A stretch of DNA of 64,000 bases from Fictibacillus halophilus (GCF_016401385.1 NZ_JAEACF010000001.1:3162001-3226000), one strand, 5' to 3'; counted from the stretch's first letter, positions 26,749 to 36,344 are shown. The notes: generated by a model not told the origin, from the sequence alone. Numbers and translations: made by a program.

Positions 26749-26866
26749 GTTTCGAACCTCCTCTTTCTCACAGCCATTATAGCACTTCATTCTCCTTTCA
26801 CGTTTAAGGTGCGTCTTTTTTCACCATACTAGATAACAAAATGAGAGTTTTTAAGGAGGGCGGATT

Positions 26867-28930
26867 ATGAAGTTTTGGCAGATCTATAAAGAAGCGACGA
26901 AACAGCAGAAAATACGCTGTATGAAAAAATGGGGTCTTATCGTCTCTGGATGCTTTGCATTATCCTTTGTCGGGCTTTTGCTGCTCGCTAAACTCATGGG
27001 CCCTCCCGCTCTGCTTGTTCCACAAACGACCATCATGTACGCAGCAGACGGTTCCAAAATGGGTGAGATCAACAACGGCGGTCAGAACCGGTATTGGGTT
27101 CCACTCGAAAAAATCGATAAAAATGTAATTAACGCCACGATCTCTATTGAAGATAAAAGTTTTTATAAACATAACGGATTTGATATGAAGCGTATTGGCG
27201 GAGCCTTACTCGCTGACCTTAAAGCTGGCGCAAAAGTTCAAGGCGCGAGTACCATCACGCAGCAGTATGCCCGTAATCTTTTTTTAACACACGACAAAAC
27301 ATGGCGTAGAAAGTTTCAAGAGGCGTTCTACACACTTCGTCTAGAGATGAGTTATTCAAAGGATGAGATTTTAGAAGGTTATTTGAACACGATCTATTAC
27401 GGCCATGGCTCTTACGGCATCCAATCCGCATCACGCTATTATTTTGGCAAAAATGCTGAAGAGCTCTCACTAGGCGAAGCAACGATGTTAGCTGGGATTC
27501 CTAAAGGCCCGAGTTATTATTCTCCAATCCTTCATGAAGAGAATGCGAAAAAAAGACAAGGTATCATCTTAAACGCGATGGCTGAAGATGGAACGATTAA
27601 GAAGTCGGCCGTCCAAAAAGCAGCATCAGACCGGTTAACGTATGTAAGAGAAGAAGAGGAAGAACTCGCAACGGTCGCACCTTACTTTCAGGATGCTGTG
27701 ATGCGTGCTTTAAAAAAGGAACTGAACGTGAACACGAACTCGATACAGTTCGGTGGACTTCGTATTTACACAACGCTCGATCCACATATGCAAGAAGTTG
27801 CTGAACACACGATTGAAAATCGCATCATTGATAACAGTTCGATCCAAACAGCGTTAGTCGCTATGGACCCTAGAAGCGGAGATGTGAAAGCGCTCGTTGG
27901 CGGCAGAGATTTTGAGCAGAGTTCGTTTAATCGTGCGCTTCAAGCCAAGCGCGCACCGGGTTCAACATTTAAACCATTCCTATATTACACCGCGCTCGAG
28001 CATGGCTACACTGCGTCTACTCCCATTAAGTCAGAACCAACAACATTCGCGATGGGAGACGGCATAGGTGATTACAAGCCGAAGAACTTTAAGAACCGCT
28101 ATGCCAATGATTTTATTACGATGGCTCAGGCGCTCGCTCTGTCCGATAATATTTATGCTGTAAAAACGAATCTCTATCTTGGTCCTAAGAAGCTCGTAAA
28201 AACAGCCAAGAAATTTGGAATAAATAGTGAGCTCGCTAGCATTCCTTCACTCGCATTAGGATCAAAAGCAGTTGGCGTGTTAGAGCTTACGAACGCATAC
28301 GGTGTTTTTGCGAACGGCGGAAAGAAGGTAGAGCCGGTTTTCATAACGAAGATCACCGATTCAAAAGGCAATGTTCTCTATGAACACGAATATAAAAGCA
28401 AACAAGTGATCGACGAGAACAAAGCTTTTGTTATGACGGATCTGTTAGCTGGTACGTTTGATGAAAAATTGAATGATTATACGAGCGTTACTGGTTCAAG
28501 CATCAATCACTACCTAACGCGTCCGATGGCTGGAAAATCCGGCTCAACGCCAAATGACAGCTGGATGGTCGGATATTCTCCACAACTCGTTACAGGCGTT
28601 TGGGTCGGATACGATAACAATGAAGAACTGCACGATGTGAACGATACAGGATACTCCAAACGAATCTGGGCTTATTTTATGGAGGGTGCATTAAAAAACA
28701 AAGAAATCTTATCGTTTGAACAACCAGAAGGCGTAACAGCGGTAACGATCAACCCGCAAAACGGAAAACTCGCAACCGATAGCTGTCCGGTAACACGCAT
28801 CTCTTATTATGAAAAAGGAACAGAACCTGTAGAATATTGTGATGAACATGGTGCTTCAAGTGAAATAAAAGAAAAATTAGAGCAGAAAAAAGAGGAAAAA
28901 GGGTTCTTCAAGCGGATTTTTTCTTGGTGA
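26867..28930 (+). CDS. pbpG: Class A penicillin-binding protein (PBP 2d-like)
   Basis: 687 residues. N-terminal membrane anchor (about 22-45), transglycosylase domain with EDKSFYKHNGFD near residue 95 (catalytic Glu) and QGASTITQQYARN near 125, then the transpeptidase domain with the active Ser in GSTFKPF near 366, SDN in ALSDNIYAV near 427 and KSG in MAGKSGSTPNDSW near 562. Polymerises and cross-links peptidoglycan. Position between speE and ywhD matches pbpG (ywhE), which in B. subtilis works in spore germ-cell wall synthesis. TAAGGAGGGCGG precedes the ATG. Confidence 0.93.
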   Translation: MKFWQIYKEATKQQKIRCMKKWGLIVSGCFALSFVGLLLLAKLMGPPALLVPQTTIMYAADGSKMGEINNGGQNRYWVPLEKIDKNVINATISIEDKSFYKHNGFDMKRIGGALLADLKAGAKVQGASTITQQYARNLFLTHDKTWRRKFQEAFYTLRLEMSYSKDEILEGYLNTIYYGHGSYGIQSASRYYFGKNAEELSLGEATMLAGIPKGPSYYSPILHEENAKKRQGIILNAMAEDGTIKKSAVQKAASDRLTYVREEEEELATVAPYFQDAVMRALKKELNVNTNSIQFGGLRIYTTLDPHMQEVAEHTIENRIIDNSSIQTALVAMDPRSGDVKALVGGRDFEQSSFNRALQAKRAPGSTFKPFLYYTALEHGYTASTPIKSEPTTFAMGDGIGDYKPKNFKNRYANDFITMAQALALSDNIYAVKTNLYLGPKKLVKTAKKFGINSELASIPSLALGSKAVGVLELTNAYGVFANGGKKVEPVFITKITDSKGNVLYEHEYKSKQVIDENKAFVMTDLLAGTFDEKLNDYTSVTGSSINHYLTRPMAGKSGSTPNDSWMVGYSPQLVTGVWVGYDNNEELHDVNDTGYSKRIWAYFMEGALKNKEILSFEQPEGVTAVTINPQNGKLATDSCPVTRISYYEKGTEPVEYCDEHGASSEIKEKLEQKKEEKGFFKRIFSW

Positions 28931-28955
28931 TGTGACGTTAACCTTGTCGGCTCGC

Positions 28956-29101
28956 TGCTAGACGTTGCCAGCCAGCTAGACGAAGCATTCAATCCAAAAG
29001 TTTTAGGTCTGAATCCATAAGTTTTGAGCTTGAATCCATAAGTTTCGAGCCGTATTCCAAAAGTTTTTGCTAAATATCCACGAATCAACACAGTTCGACA
29101 T
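28956..29101. repeat. 21-bp period array D (AATCCATAAGTTTT core) with leader and trailer
   Basis: Units start at 28991, 29012, 29033 and 29054, an exact 21-bp period. The core AATCCATAAGTTTT is fixed apart from three changes and the remaining 7 to 9 bases vary. The 12-mer TGCTAGACGTTG at 28956 lies exactly 35 bp before the first unit, as in array C, and ACACAGTTCGACAT at 29088 matches array C's trailer in 13 of 14 bases. It lies in the convergent pbpG/ywhD gap. Confidence 0.88.
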
Positions 29102-29133
29102 ATCCCGACTATCTCGCATCATTCGCTAAACTC

Positions 29134-29193
29134 AAAAAAGGACAATAAAATGCCCGGAGCTCTACTACAGGAGCCCCGGGCACTTTATTGTCC
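29134..29193 (-). terminator. Long terminator between pbpG and ywhD
   Basis: GGACAATAAA ... TTTATTGTCC outer arms and GCCCGGAGCTC / GGAGCCCCGGGC inner arms form a stem of more than 20 bp; the T-run is on the minus strand (ywhD side). Confidence 0.9.
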
Positions 29194-29297
29194 TAGAAAC
29201 ATTGTGTGTACAATGCTACCTACTATATTAATGGAAGTGCTTTCTTGTCACAAGTTATTTGCAAAATGTTCAAAAAAGGTTCATAACTTTGCCATTT

Positions 29298-29828
29298 TTA
29301 TTCCACTAATGACTTGATTTCGTCACTTGAACGGTTAAACATCGCTTCATCATGTTCTTTAAGGAAGTTTCCAAGCACACGACGAGCGTTCACGTCCATA
29401 TCCTCTACGATCACTTTACCCTTCATGGATTTATCCATACGGTTCACGTGTTCCGGAAGACTTTTATAGCCTCTTCGTGCTTCAACATCTACTTGCATCT
29501 CACATGCCGTCAATCCGAAGTAAAACGGTCCTTCTGCTTTTCTATTGATCGTAACCCAAACGAGCCAATAAAGACGGGGGTTAGGCGTGTCTTCACGATT
29601 CGGAGTAAACTTAATACGTTTTTCAACGTCGCTTCTTGCGTGCATCGCTCCCATATCGATATAAGCGATCGACTCTTCAACATCTACGATTACCGGCGTT
29701 ACGTGATCAAGTGTCAAACTTCCAACACCATAACCGCCATGACCGTCTGTTGAGTCACCACTTATGATAGTAAAGCCCATTCCTTTTTTCTTTTTATCAG
29801 CATCATTGGAATTGAAAAAATCTTTCAT
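29298..29828 (-). CDS. ywhD: YwhD family protein
   Basis: 176 residues from ATG 29828, with GAGGAGCTGG upstream. Full-length match to the YwhD family as I know it: KGMGFTIISGDSTDGHGGYG near the N-terminus, SIAYIDMGAMHARSDVEK near residue 55, PRLYWLVWVTI near 85 and GRKxEGP-like RKAEGPFYFG near 97. No known function and no catalytic motif that I can assign. Gene order next to pbpG is conserved with B. subtilis. Confidence 0.92.
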   Translation of the reverse strand: MKDFFNSNDADKKKKGMGFTIISGDSTDGHGGYGVGSLTLDHVTPVIVDVEESIAYIDMGAMHARSDVEKRIKFTPNREDTPNPRLYWLVWVTINRKAEGPFYFGLTACEMQVDVEARRGYKSLPEHVNRMDKSMKGKVIVEDMDVNARRVLGNFLKEHDEAMFNRSSDEIKSLVE

Positions 29829-29990
29829 ACTTCCAGCTCCTCTAAACATTCAGTGTTAACACGTATTGTATCACAAATCAGGAAAAACTCTCAGTTGGAA
29901 AGTTTGAAGATAATTGTTGAAATTACCCCTAAAAACGAATATTATATATCATGTACTTATAAATCGTTCGTATTTTGGAGGTTCTCACGT

Positions 29991-31307
29991 ATGCTTTCTT
30001 CATTTTTTAAACTAAAAGAACTTGGTACGACCATCAAAACAGAAATATTAGCAGGAATCACTACATTCCTAACGATGGTCTACATTGTCATAATCAACCC
30101 AATTATCCTGCATTCTGCTGGTGTCCCTTTTGACACCGTGTTTATTGCAACGATTATTGCAACGGTAGTCGGTACACTATGGATGGCATTAATGGCCAAC
30201 TATCCGATTGCCATTGCTCCAGGTATGGGGTTGAATGCCTACTTCGCGTTTTCTGTTGTAGGAAATCACCCTGATATTGATTACCGTATCGCGTTTGGGG
30301 CAGTGTTTGTTGCAGGTATCCTTTTTGTCATCTTATCGTTAACACCGTTTCGTGAAAAATTGATCGAATCCATTCCTGCAAACTTGAAGCACGGTATTAC
30401 AGCTGGTATTGGACTATTTATCGCGTTCATCGGTTTGCGTCTTACTAAAATTATTGTTGCCCACCCAGATAACTTAGTAACGTTAGGTGATATGCATTCA
30501 CCAACTGTACTCCTTGCTCTTGGTGGACTTGCTATCACGTTGATCTTGATGGGACTGAACGTGAACGGTGCATTATTCTTCGGAATGATCATTACGGGTG
30601 GAATCGCCTACTTTACAGGGCATTTAGAATTTAAAGAAGGTTTCGTATCTACACCAAACTTACCATCAGAACTTTTCATCTTTGGTGATCCGATCACAGC
30701 CTTTTCTGACGTGTTTCAATATGGATTATATGCTGTTGTGTTCTCCTTCTTGCTTGTCACGATCTTTGATACTACTGGTACGATGGTTGGTGTAGCAGAA
30801 CAAGCTGGACTAATGAAAGGCAATAAGATGCCTCGTGCACGTCAAGCACTGTTAGCTGATTCCGTTGCGACAACAGTTGGTGCAGCGTTTGGTACGAGCC
30901 CAACGAGTGCTTATATCGAATCATCTTCAGGCGTAGCTGCAGGCGGTCGTTCTGGTCTAACCTCTGTGGTGGTAGCCATCCTATTTGTGGCAGCTGCGTT
31001 CTTCTCACCACTTGTTGGTGCGATCTCTGGATTATCCGCAATTACAGCACCAACACTGATTATCGTCGGAAGCTTGATGCTTGGTTCTTTAAGCAAAATC
31101 AAATGGAACGAACTTGATGAAGCATTCCCAGCCTTTCTAATCATTTTAACGATGCCATTAACATCTTCTATCGCAACAGGTATCGCTTTAGGGTTCATCT
31201 CGTATCCGATTTTGAAAATTGTAAAAGGTAAATATCGTGAAGTACCGTTCTTGGTTTACTTGTTTGCCGTATTGTTCTTCTATCAATTAGCGTTTTTACC
31301 TCACTAA
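29991..31307 (+). CDS. NCS2/AzgA family purine permease
   Basis: 438 residues from ATG 29991 with TTGGAGGTTC upstream; a longer frame from 29853 is not supported. About 12-14 membrane helices. Family signatures: TTFLTMVYIVIINPIIL near residue 24, APGMGLNAYFAFSVVG near 75, ITAGIGLFIAFIGLR near 127, DTTGTMVGVAEQAG near 254 and GTSPTSAYIESSSGVAAGGR near 300. Takes up guanine, hypoxanthine or adenine with protons. I see no purine riboswitch in the leader; two weak PurR-box-like words (29931 and 29963) are not at the usual spacing. Confidence 0.92.
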   Translation: MLSSFFKLKELGTTIKTEILAGITTFLTMVYIVIINPIILHSAGVPFDTVFIATIIATVVGTLWMALMANYPIAIAPGMGLNAYFAFSVVGNHPDIDYRIAFGAVFVAGILFVILSLTPFREKLIESIPANLKHGITAGIGLFIAFIGLRLTKIIVAHPDNLVTLGDMHSPTVLLALGGLAITLILMGLNVNGALFFGMIITGGIAYFTGHLEFKEGFVSTPNLPSELFIFGDPITAFSDVFQYGLYAVVFSFLLVTIFDTTGTMVGVAEQAGLMKGNKMPRARQALLADSVATTVGAAFGTSPTSAYIESSSGVAAGGRSGLTSVVVAILFVAAAFFSPLVGAISGLSAITAPTLIIVGSLMLGSLSKIKWNELDEAFPAFLIILTMPLTSSIATGIALGFISYPILKIVKGKYREVPFLVYLFAVLFFYQLAFLPH

Positions 31308-31311
31308 ACGT

Positions 31312-31437
31312 CTCTCTGCTCCTGCGTCTACAAGTTCATTCTAACGAAGGGAACTTCCTCGTCGCATGCCTTGCGAGAAGCTTCTCATGTAGCAGGCAGG
31401 CAACCTTGCGCTACAATCAACTTTGCAACGAAGTTTT
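31312..31437. repeat. Degenerate relative of the dispersed hairpin repeat
   Basis: The end ACCTTGCGCTACAATCAAC resembles the ACCTTCCACTACAATCAAC end of the copy at 41684, and the interior has GC-rich hairpin arms (GAGAAGCTTCTC, CAGGCAGG). The 5' half is not recognisable. It lies in the convergent gap after the purine permease. Confidence 0.4.
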
Positions 31438-31465
31438 TATAAAGAGAACAAAAAATTAATAACAC

Positions 31466-31514
31466 AGAAAAAAGACCGGCCAACCCTCACAATAAAGGGC
31501 TGACCGGTCTTTTC
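31466..31514 (-). terminator. Terminator of the lipoprotein gene
   Basis: AAAGACCGGTCAGCCCT / AGGGTTGGCCGGTCTTT on the minus strand, followed by T-run. It starts right at the stop codon. Confidence 0.9.
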
Positions 31515-31955
31515 TTAATTTGTCTCAAACACAACGGCTACTTTTTCCTTCTTTTCATCTACAAAGAACTCTTTCGATACACGATACGTTCCTGCATCCT
31601 GTTCTTTTAGATCAACCGCTTGATCATAGTTTGATCCTGCTTTCACCATGATCATCTGCTCGGTAAACATCTGATCGTTGTTTACTTTCTCCCATTTACC
31701 GTCTGTCCATTTTTCAAGTGCATACGCGGTTCCTGTACCAGCTTCTTTATCGGATGAGTTTTTCAACGTTAATTTTGCTTCTTCACTATTTTCTTGGAGT
31801 GCGAGTTCAGCTTGTACACCCTCTTTTTCAGCTGGTATCTCGTTCTTAACTTGAGGTGCTCCATTCTTCTTATCCTCTTCTGGCATTGCTTTCGAGCCAC
31901 AAGCGGCGAGGAGAACGAGCAGACATGCCATTAGTATCAGCTTCATGTTTTTCAT
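31515..31955 (-). CDS. Lipoprotein with Ig-like (Big_14-type) domain
   Basis: 146 residues from ATG 31955 with AAAGGAGGG upstream (a GTG three bases earlier is possible). Signal peptide with lipobox LLAAC, giving a Cys-anchored lipoprotein near residue 19. A charged linker (20-45) precedes a single beta-sandwich domain with LTLKNSSDKEAGTG, YALEKWTDGKWEKV and AGTYRVSKEFFVDEKKEK, the pattern of the Big_14 immunoglobulin-like domain. Function unknown; located on the outer face of the membrane. Confidence 0.82.
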   Translation of the reverse strand: MKNMKLILMACLLVLLAACGSKAMPEEDKKNGAPQVKNEIPAEKEGVQAELALQENSEEAKLTLKNSSDKEAGTGTAYALEKWTDGKWEKVNNDQMFTEQMIMVKAGSNYDQAVDLKEQDAGTYRVSKEFFVDEKKEKVAVVFETN

Positions 31956-32069
31956 CACTAAGCCCTCCTTTTACCCTGTTAGTCGTACCACATCGAAAAA
32001 AGTTTCAGATAAACTGTCGGTTTATAAGGAGAATGTGCTGGATATGCTGTTAATAGAGGAGGCGCTAGC

Positions 32070-32279
32070 ATGAAGATTTGGCTTGTTGCATTAATTTTAT
32101 CGCTCATGTTTACAGGGCTCGGAATCGGCTATTACGCAACGCGCCTTTATGAGAAAAGTGTGGCAAAAGGCTTTTTCATGACGCTGCTGGGTATTATCGT
32201 TCCATTTACAATCTTTATCGTGTTTGTTTATTTTTATGGTATTGCAAATAATGGTCATCCCTTACAATTTAAATGGTAA
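32070..32279 (+). CDS. Small two-helix membrane protein
   Basis: 69 residues. AGAGGAGGCG precedes the ATG. Two predicted membrane helices (about 3-24 and 33-56) separated by a short basic loop RLYEKSVAKG. Family not recognised and no motif of known function. It has its own short promoter region and a terminator shared with ywgA. Confidence 0.75.
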   Translation: MKIWLVALILSLMFTGLGIGYYATRLYEKSVAKGFFMTLLGIIVPFTIFIVFVYFYGIANNGHPLQFKW

Positions 32280-32282
32280 GTA

Positions 32283-32336
32283 AAAAACCTGTCCATCAGC
32301 GCATGCTTCACGCTAACTAAACAGGTTTATTTTTAT
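32283..32336. terminator. Shared terminator between small membrane protein gene and ywgA
   Basis: AAACCTGT / ACAGGTTT arms enclosing AGCG / CGCT; T-rich on the plus strand and A-rich on the other, so usable in both directions. Confidence 0.82.
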
Positions 32337-32836
32337 TGAACTTGGCCTTTTAATGAATCAATATAGTTAAAAGCTTCATCCATCTCTTCTTCAGTATACT
32401 TTTGTTTTGCTTTAACTGTTTGAACTTTTTCCTTGATCTCGTCCTTCTCAAGCTTCTCAAAATACATTACGGTTGAAACAAGTTCTAAGAACCTCGATGA
32501 CTGCTCGTTCATTGAACGAACACAACTGCCTAGCTTTTCAATTTCCGCACCATATGTGGAAAGAAGATTCTGTCCTTCTTCGTTCACGGCATAACGGTAC
32601 TGCGAATAGCCGCTCACCTTTTCTTTCACTTCATGTATGTATCCCATGTTGCAAAGCTCTTCAATCTTAAGTGTTAATTCTTCGGAATATGGGCCGTAAA
32701 AATGAAATTGATACTTTTCTTGGAAAGGAAAGTTTAGCTTTTTTGCGATGTACACCATCTTTTGAAGCTTTTTCCGACCGACGACTTCTCCGGCTTCTTG
32801 AATCAAGGTGACTACCTTTAAATGATCCTCAAACAC
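32333..32836 (-). CDS. ywgA: YwgA family protein
   Basis: 167 residues from GTG 32836, with AGGGGGAAC upstream; length agrees with B. subtilis YwgA. Begins MFEDHLKVVTLIQEAGEVVG, followed by GRKKLQKMVYIAKKL and YGPYSEELTLKIEEL, which resembles winged-helix-like SocA/PanZ-type regulator folds, and ends with a helical tail. Its role is not known to me. Pairing with ywfO is conserved, but here hairpin-repeat copy 4 separates them. Confidence 0.9.
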   Translation of the reverse strand: MFEDHLKVVTLIQEAGEVVGRKKLQKMVYIAKKLNFPFQEKYQFHFYGPYSEELTLKIEELCNMGYIHEVKEKVSGYSQYRYAVNEEGQNLLSTYGAEIEKLGSCVRSMNEQSSRFLELVSTVMYFEKLEKDEIKEKVQTVKAKQKYTEEEMDEAFNYIDSLKGQVQ

Positions 32837-32909
32837 AGTACGTTCCCCCTAACATCCTTTTTCGTTTTTATCTATTTTTCTTTCTGATTATTCAATGTTG
32901 CTTTTGAAA

Positions 32910-33039
32910 GTGGTTGATTTCCGTTTCAGGTGCTCGCTTTCCGCGGGGCAGGCGGTGAGCCACTTGCCGCTTTGCGCCATTAAGTGTCTCACCTGCCCAC
33001 CTGTCCCACAGGAGTCTCGCACCTTACACTCCAATCAAC
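32910..33039 (+). repeat. Dispersed hairpin repeat, copy 4
   Basis: Same type as copy 1: GTGGTTGATTTCCGTTTC, CTTTCCGCGGGGCAGGCGG, GTGAGCCACTTG, GTCTCACCTGCCCACCTG, CACAGGAGTCTCGCACC and CCAATCAAC. The loop GCCGCTTTGCGCCATTAAG is identical to that of copy 1. It lies in the ywfO-ywgA gap (32837-33113). Confidence 0.93.
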
Positions 33040-33113
33040 TTGTCAGTGATGTCTTTTTAGTAACAAACAACAACTTGAAGTGAATCTGATAGTCAAATCG
33101 ACTGTTTAATGCA

Positions 33114-34397
33114 CTACCTATTCAAAATCTCTTTAATTTTACTTTTAAGCGTTTTATCTTCAATTGCTTCGATCAGATCGAGGGGATAATAGAGTTTGTG
33201 ATCTGTTCGGCGTTTGCCTGAGATCGCTTCTACCACGTCTGATTCTCTGGACAGCTCGCGGATATCGCCATTTGGTTTTAATAGGTTGATCGGCAGACGC
33301 TCTTCTTTTTCGCCTGGGCGGTAAAAATCGTACGGGAGATCTGACGATGAATCTACTACTAAATAATATTTCGGATTGATGCCGGCTTCTGTAAAGTAAC
33401 TCGACAGCAGGTGCCCGTCCGTAAATGAGACCATTTCGGTATACTTAAATAATTTTCGATTAATGAAACGATGACATAAATCGCTTAAGATTGTGTCCTC
33501 TTCTTCCATCCATCCTTGGAAATAATAATGGATCACACCTTCATCGAGCGAAATGTAATCGTGAAGCGAAACATTGCCTTCAAAAAGCGTTTTAAAATGA
33601 GACAGCTCTCTTTTGAATGTATACCCTGTTTCATACAGTTCCTTCGCTCGGTGCAAAATTTTACTTAAGATCACTTCCGCACTTCGCGTTACAGGATGAA
33701 AATACACTTGCCAGTACATTTGGTAACGACTCATGATATAGTCTTCCACCGCATGCATGCCGCTTGATTTTATGACGACGCCCTCTTCAGTCGGACGCAT
33801 CACACGCAGGATTCGCTCGATATCGAAATTACCGTAGCTTACCCCTGTAAAATAAGCGTCTCGCAACAGGTAATCCATTCTGTCTGCATCAATCTGACTG
33901 GAGATCAGACTGACGATTAATTTATCTCTATGTGTTTTCGCGATCACTTCTGCTACTTGTACAGGAAAATCTTCTCCCATCTGCAAAAGGACACGATGAA
34001 CTTCTGTATCGCCTAGTATAATGTCTCTACTGAATTCCTCATGATCCACACCGAACACCTTTTCAAAAGAGTGTGAGAATGGACCGTGCCCTACATCATG
34101 TAGAAGAGCCGCGGATAGAACGAGCAGACGCTGTTCAGGATCCCATGTTTTCTTTTGCTGAAAAATATCAATGATCCGCCTCGTAATCTCATAAACACCA
34201 AGAGAATGGCTAAAACGGCTATGTTCTGCTCCATGAAATGTTAAGTATGTCGTCCCAAGCTGCCGAATTCTTCGCAGTCTTTGAAACTCGCGCGTACCGA
34301 TCAGACGCCAGATCAGCTCATCGCGCACGTGAATGTAGCGATGCACTGGGTCTTTAAATACTTTCTCTTCGTGCAACTTTCCTATGAGTTTAGCCAT
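33114..34397 (-). CDS. ywfO: HD-domain phosphohydrolase YwfO
   Basis: 427 residues. HD superfamily of dNTP triphosphohydrolase-like proteins: HVRDELIWRLIGTREFQRLR near residue 24, HSRFSHSLGVYEITRRI near 57, the HD pair in ALLHDVGHGPFSHSFEKVF near 98, and DADRMDYLLRDAYFTGVS near 170. The C-terminal part (330-427) is specific to YwfO. Substrate not established by sequence; may act on nucleotides. CAGGGAAAAA precedes the ATG. Confidence 0.92.
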   Translation of the reverse strand: MAKLIGKLHEEKVFKDPVHRYIHVRDELIWRLIGTREFQRLRRIRQLGTTYLTFHGAEHSRFSHSLGVYEITRRIIDIFQQKKTWDPEQRLLVLSAALLHDVGHGPFSHSFEKVFGVDHEEFSRDIILGDTEVHRVLLQMGEDFPVQVAEVIAKTHRDKLIVSLISSQIDADRMDYLLRDAYFTGVSYGNFDIERILRVMRPTEEGVVIKSSGMHAVEDYIMSRYQMYWQVYFHPVTRSAEVILSKILHRAKELYETGYTFKRELSHFKTLFEGNVSLHDYISLDEGVIHYYFQGWMEEEDTILSDLCHRFINRKLFKYTEMVSFTDGHLLSSYFTEAGINPKYYLVVDSSSDLPYDFYRPGEKEERLPINLLKPNGDIRELSRESDVVEAISGKRRTDHKLYYPLDLIEAIEDKTLKSKIKEILNR

Positions 34398-34710
34398 TGA
34401 TTTTTTCCCTGCTCCTTCACCTGCATTTATAGGTAAGAATTCTCGTAAAAAAGAAAAATCCCTTCCTTGGTCCGTCTAGCTAAGAAGGTATTTTCTGTAT
34501 AAGTATCGTGTTGTAACTACTAGAATATACCCTATTGTATCGTGTTCTTAACTTTGAAAACAACCACTATTTTTTTCTATCCGCACTCCATTTTTATAGG
34601 TAAAAGACGCCACATTCACACCATTTTCTTACCGTTCACATTTGAGTTATACTAGATAAGGCTTATAACGGAAATGATAGATTTTATATAGATTTCAGGA
34701 GGAACAAAAC
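34398..34710. other. Divergent promoter spacer between ywfO and methyltransferase-lipL
   Basis: 313 bp without a gene. A hairpin with CCTTC / GAAGG arms lies near 34468-34492. A possible -10 box TATACT lies at 34648-34653 for the rightward operon, with no clear -35 box. Nothing else stands out. Confidence 0.4.
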
Positions 34711-35511
34711 ATGGATCAAGATCGAAGAATTAGAAACGGACAAGCATGGAGCAACAGCTCTTATACAGCCTGGGTCAACCGCTTTGGTGTGCCTGAGAAA
34801 GCAGTTTCTCGTATTCTAAAAGATCCGAAACGCAGACTTCAGCCATTAGATCAGTACATTGGTGAAGTTTCAGGTAAAAAGATCGTGAATCTCTTAGGTT
34901 CACACGGCAGTAAAGCAGTCGCGCTCTCTCTTCTTGGAGCAGAGACAACAGTGATCGATATCTCTGATTCGAATGCAGCATATGCGAGCGAACTTGCTGC
35001 AGCTGCTAACGTTGACGTCCGCTATGTGGTAGAAGATATTTTAAATCTGCCAAAATCCGAAATGACAGGCGATTATGATATGGCATTCATGGAAAACGGC
35101 ATTCTGCATTACTTTGCCGATCTGAACGAATACTTCAGCGTTGTTACAGGACTTTTGAAAAAGGGAGGAACTTTGATCCTGCAAGACTTCCACCCTGTTT
35201 CTACAAAGTTGATAGAGTCTCAAGGAAAAAGCCAAGCCGTAAGAAAGCATAAAGTTTCGGGGAATTATTTTAGTGAAGAGCTTGTTACAACTGACGTGGC
35301 TTATTCTAAATTCTTGCCTGAGTTGCAGTACGCAACATCAGAAGAACGTGCACCGTTCCAAGTACAGATCCGCCAATGGACGCTCGGCGAGATTGTTACC
35401 GCGATCGGCTCGGCAGGACTCTGGATCAAACAACTTGTAGAGGAACCACACCCAGACGAACTCGACCGCGGCATTCCAAAGTCATTCATTATCGTGGCGG
35501 AGAAATTTTAA
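34711..35511 (+). CDS. Class I SAM-dependent methyltransferase
   Basis: 266 residues. TTCAGGAGGAAC precedes the ATG. Rossmann-type methyltransferase: motif [23 protein letters not shown] near residue 54 (a variant of the usual GxGxG), acidic residue in [11 protein letters not shown] near 80, VEDILNLP near 110, [15 protein letters not shown] near 121 and [15 protein letters not shown] near 147. Substrate unknown. The stop codon overlaps the lipL start (TAATG), so they are translated together, which hints at a link to lipoylation or to octanoyl transfer, but that is inference. Confidence 0.88.
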   Translation: MDQDRRIRNGQAWSNSSYTAWVNRFGVPEKAVSRILKDPKRRLQPLDQYIGEVSGKKIVNLLGSHGSKAVALSLLGAETTVIDISDSNAAYASELAAAANVDVRYVVEDILNLPKSEMTGDYDMAFMENGILHYFADLNEYFSVVTGLLKKGGTLILQDFHPVSTKLIESQGKSQAVRKHKVSGNYFSEELVTTDVAYSKFLPELQYATSEERAPFQVQIRQWTLGEIVTAIGSAGLWIKQLVEEPHPDELDRGIPKSFIIVAEKF

Positions 35512-36344
35512 TGACAGATCATCTACTCTCTCAACCTGTCTGGCGGCTGATTGACCAGTCCACACTCGGTCCCTCTTTTGATGCGCGGCAGTCTTTTGCG
35601 ACAGATGATACCCTTTGCACGTCAATCGGCAGCGGTGATTCTCCTGCAACGGCACGTACATGGGTGCATCACGACACGATCGTGCTCGGTATACAAGATA
35701 CACGTCTTCCTCACCTTAAAGAGGCGATTGAATTTTTAGAGTCAGAAGGATACCGGGCAATCGTAAGGAATTCCGGCGGACTTGCTGTGGTGCTCGATAG
35801 CGGTGTGTTGAACATCTCACTTATTCTTCCTGAAAAAGAGGGAACGATCGATATTAATCAAGGGTACGACACGATGACAGCACTTGTGGAAGAGCTTCTT
35901 GCACCGTATAACGCGAAGTTTGAAGCGTATGAGATCGTCGGCTCTTATTGCCCGGGAAGTTATGACCTGAGTATCGGCGGCAAAAAGTTTGCGGGAATCT
36001 CTCAGCGGCGTATGCGCGGCGGTGTTGCGGTACAGATTTACTTATGCGTGGACGGCAGCGGTTCAGAGCGCGCGGCGGTGATCGGAGAGTTTTATAAACG
36101 AGGTTTGGCTGGTGAGGATACAAAGTTTCAATATCCAGAGATCAAGCCTGATGTGATGGCTAGTTTAGCTGAACTATTAGGACGCCCATTAACCGTGGCA
36201 GATATACACGCTTCATTATTACGAGTGCTTCACAAAAACAGCAAGCTATTTTACAGCGGCCAGCTTACGGTCGAGGAAAGCGAGCTGCTTCCTGGGAATA
36301 TTAAGCGAATGTGGGATCGTAATGAGAAGGCACTGTCACTGTAG
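35511..36344 (+). CDS. lipL: Octanoyl-[GcvH]:protein N-octanoyltransferase
   Basis: 277 residues from ATG 35511 (overlapping the previous stop), with GGCGGAG upstream; normal LipL length. Biotin/lipoate ligase-like fold: [20 protein letters not shown] near residue 45, [18 protein letters not shown] near 84, the probable nucleophilic Cys in [13 protein letters not shown] near 144, then [20 protein letters not shown]. Moves octanoyl groups from GcvH to the E2 subunits before lipoyl synthase acts. Matches ywfL in place and sequence. Confidence 0.93.
   Translation: MTDHLLSQPVWRLIDQSTLGPSFDARQSFATDDTLCTSIGSGDSPATARTWVHHDTIVLGIQDTRLPHLKEAIEFLESEGYRAIVRNSGGLAVVLDSGVLNISLILPEKEGTIDINQGYDTMTALVEELLAPYNAKFEAYEIVGSYCPGSYDLSIGGKKFAGISQRRMRGGVAVQIYLCVDGSGSERAAVIGEFYKRGLAGEDTKFQYPEIKPDVMASLAELLGRPLTVADIHASLLRVLHKNSKLFYSGQLTVEESELLPGNIKRMWDRNEKALSL

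Noticed and set aside
29853..29990. Purine riboswitch or PurR boxes ahead of the NCS2 permease
   Set aside because: No conserved purine aptamer core. Two PurR-like words at 29931 and 29963 each have two mismatches and are 19 bp apart instead of 16-17, and the second touches the ribosome binding site.
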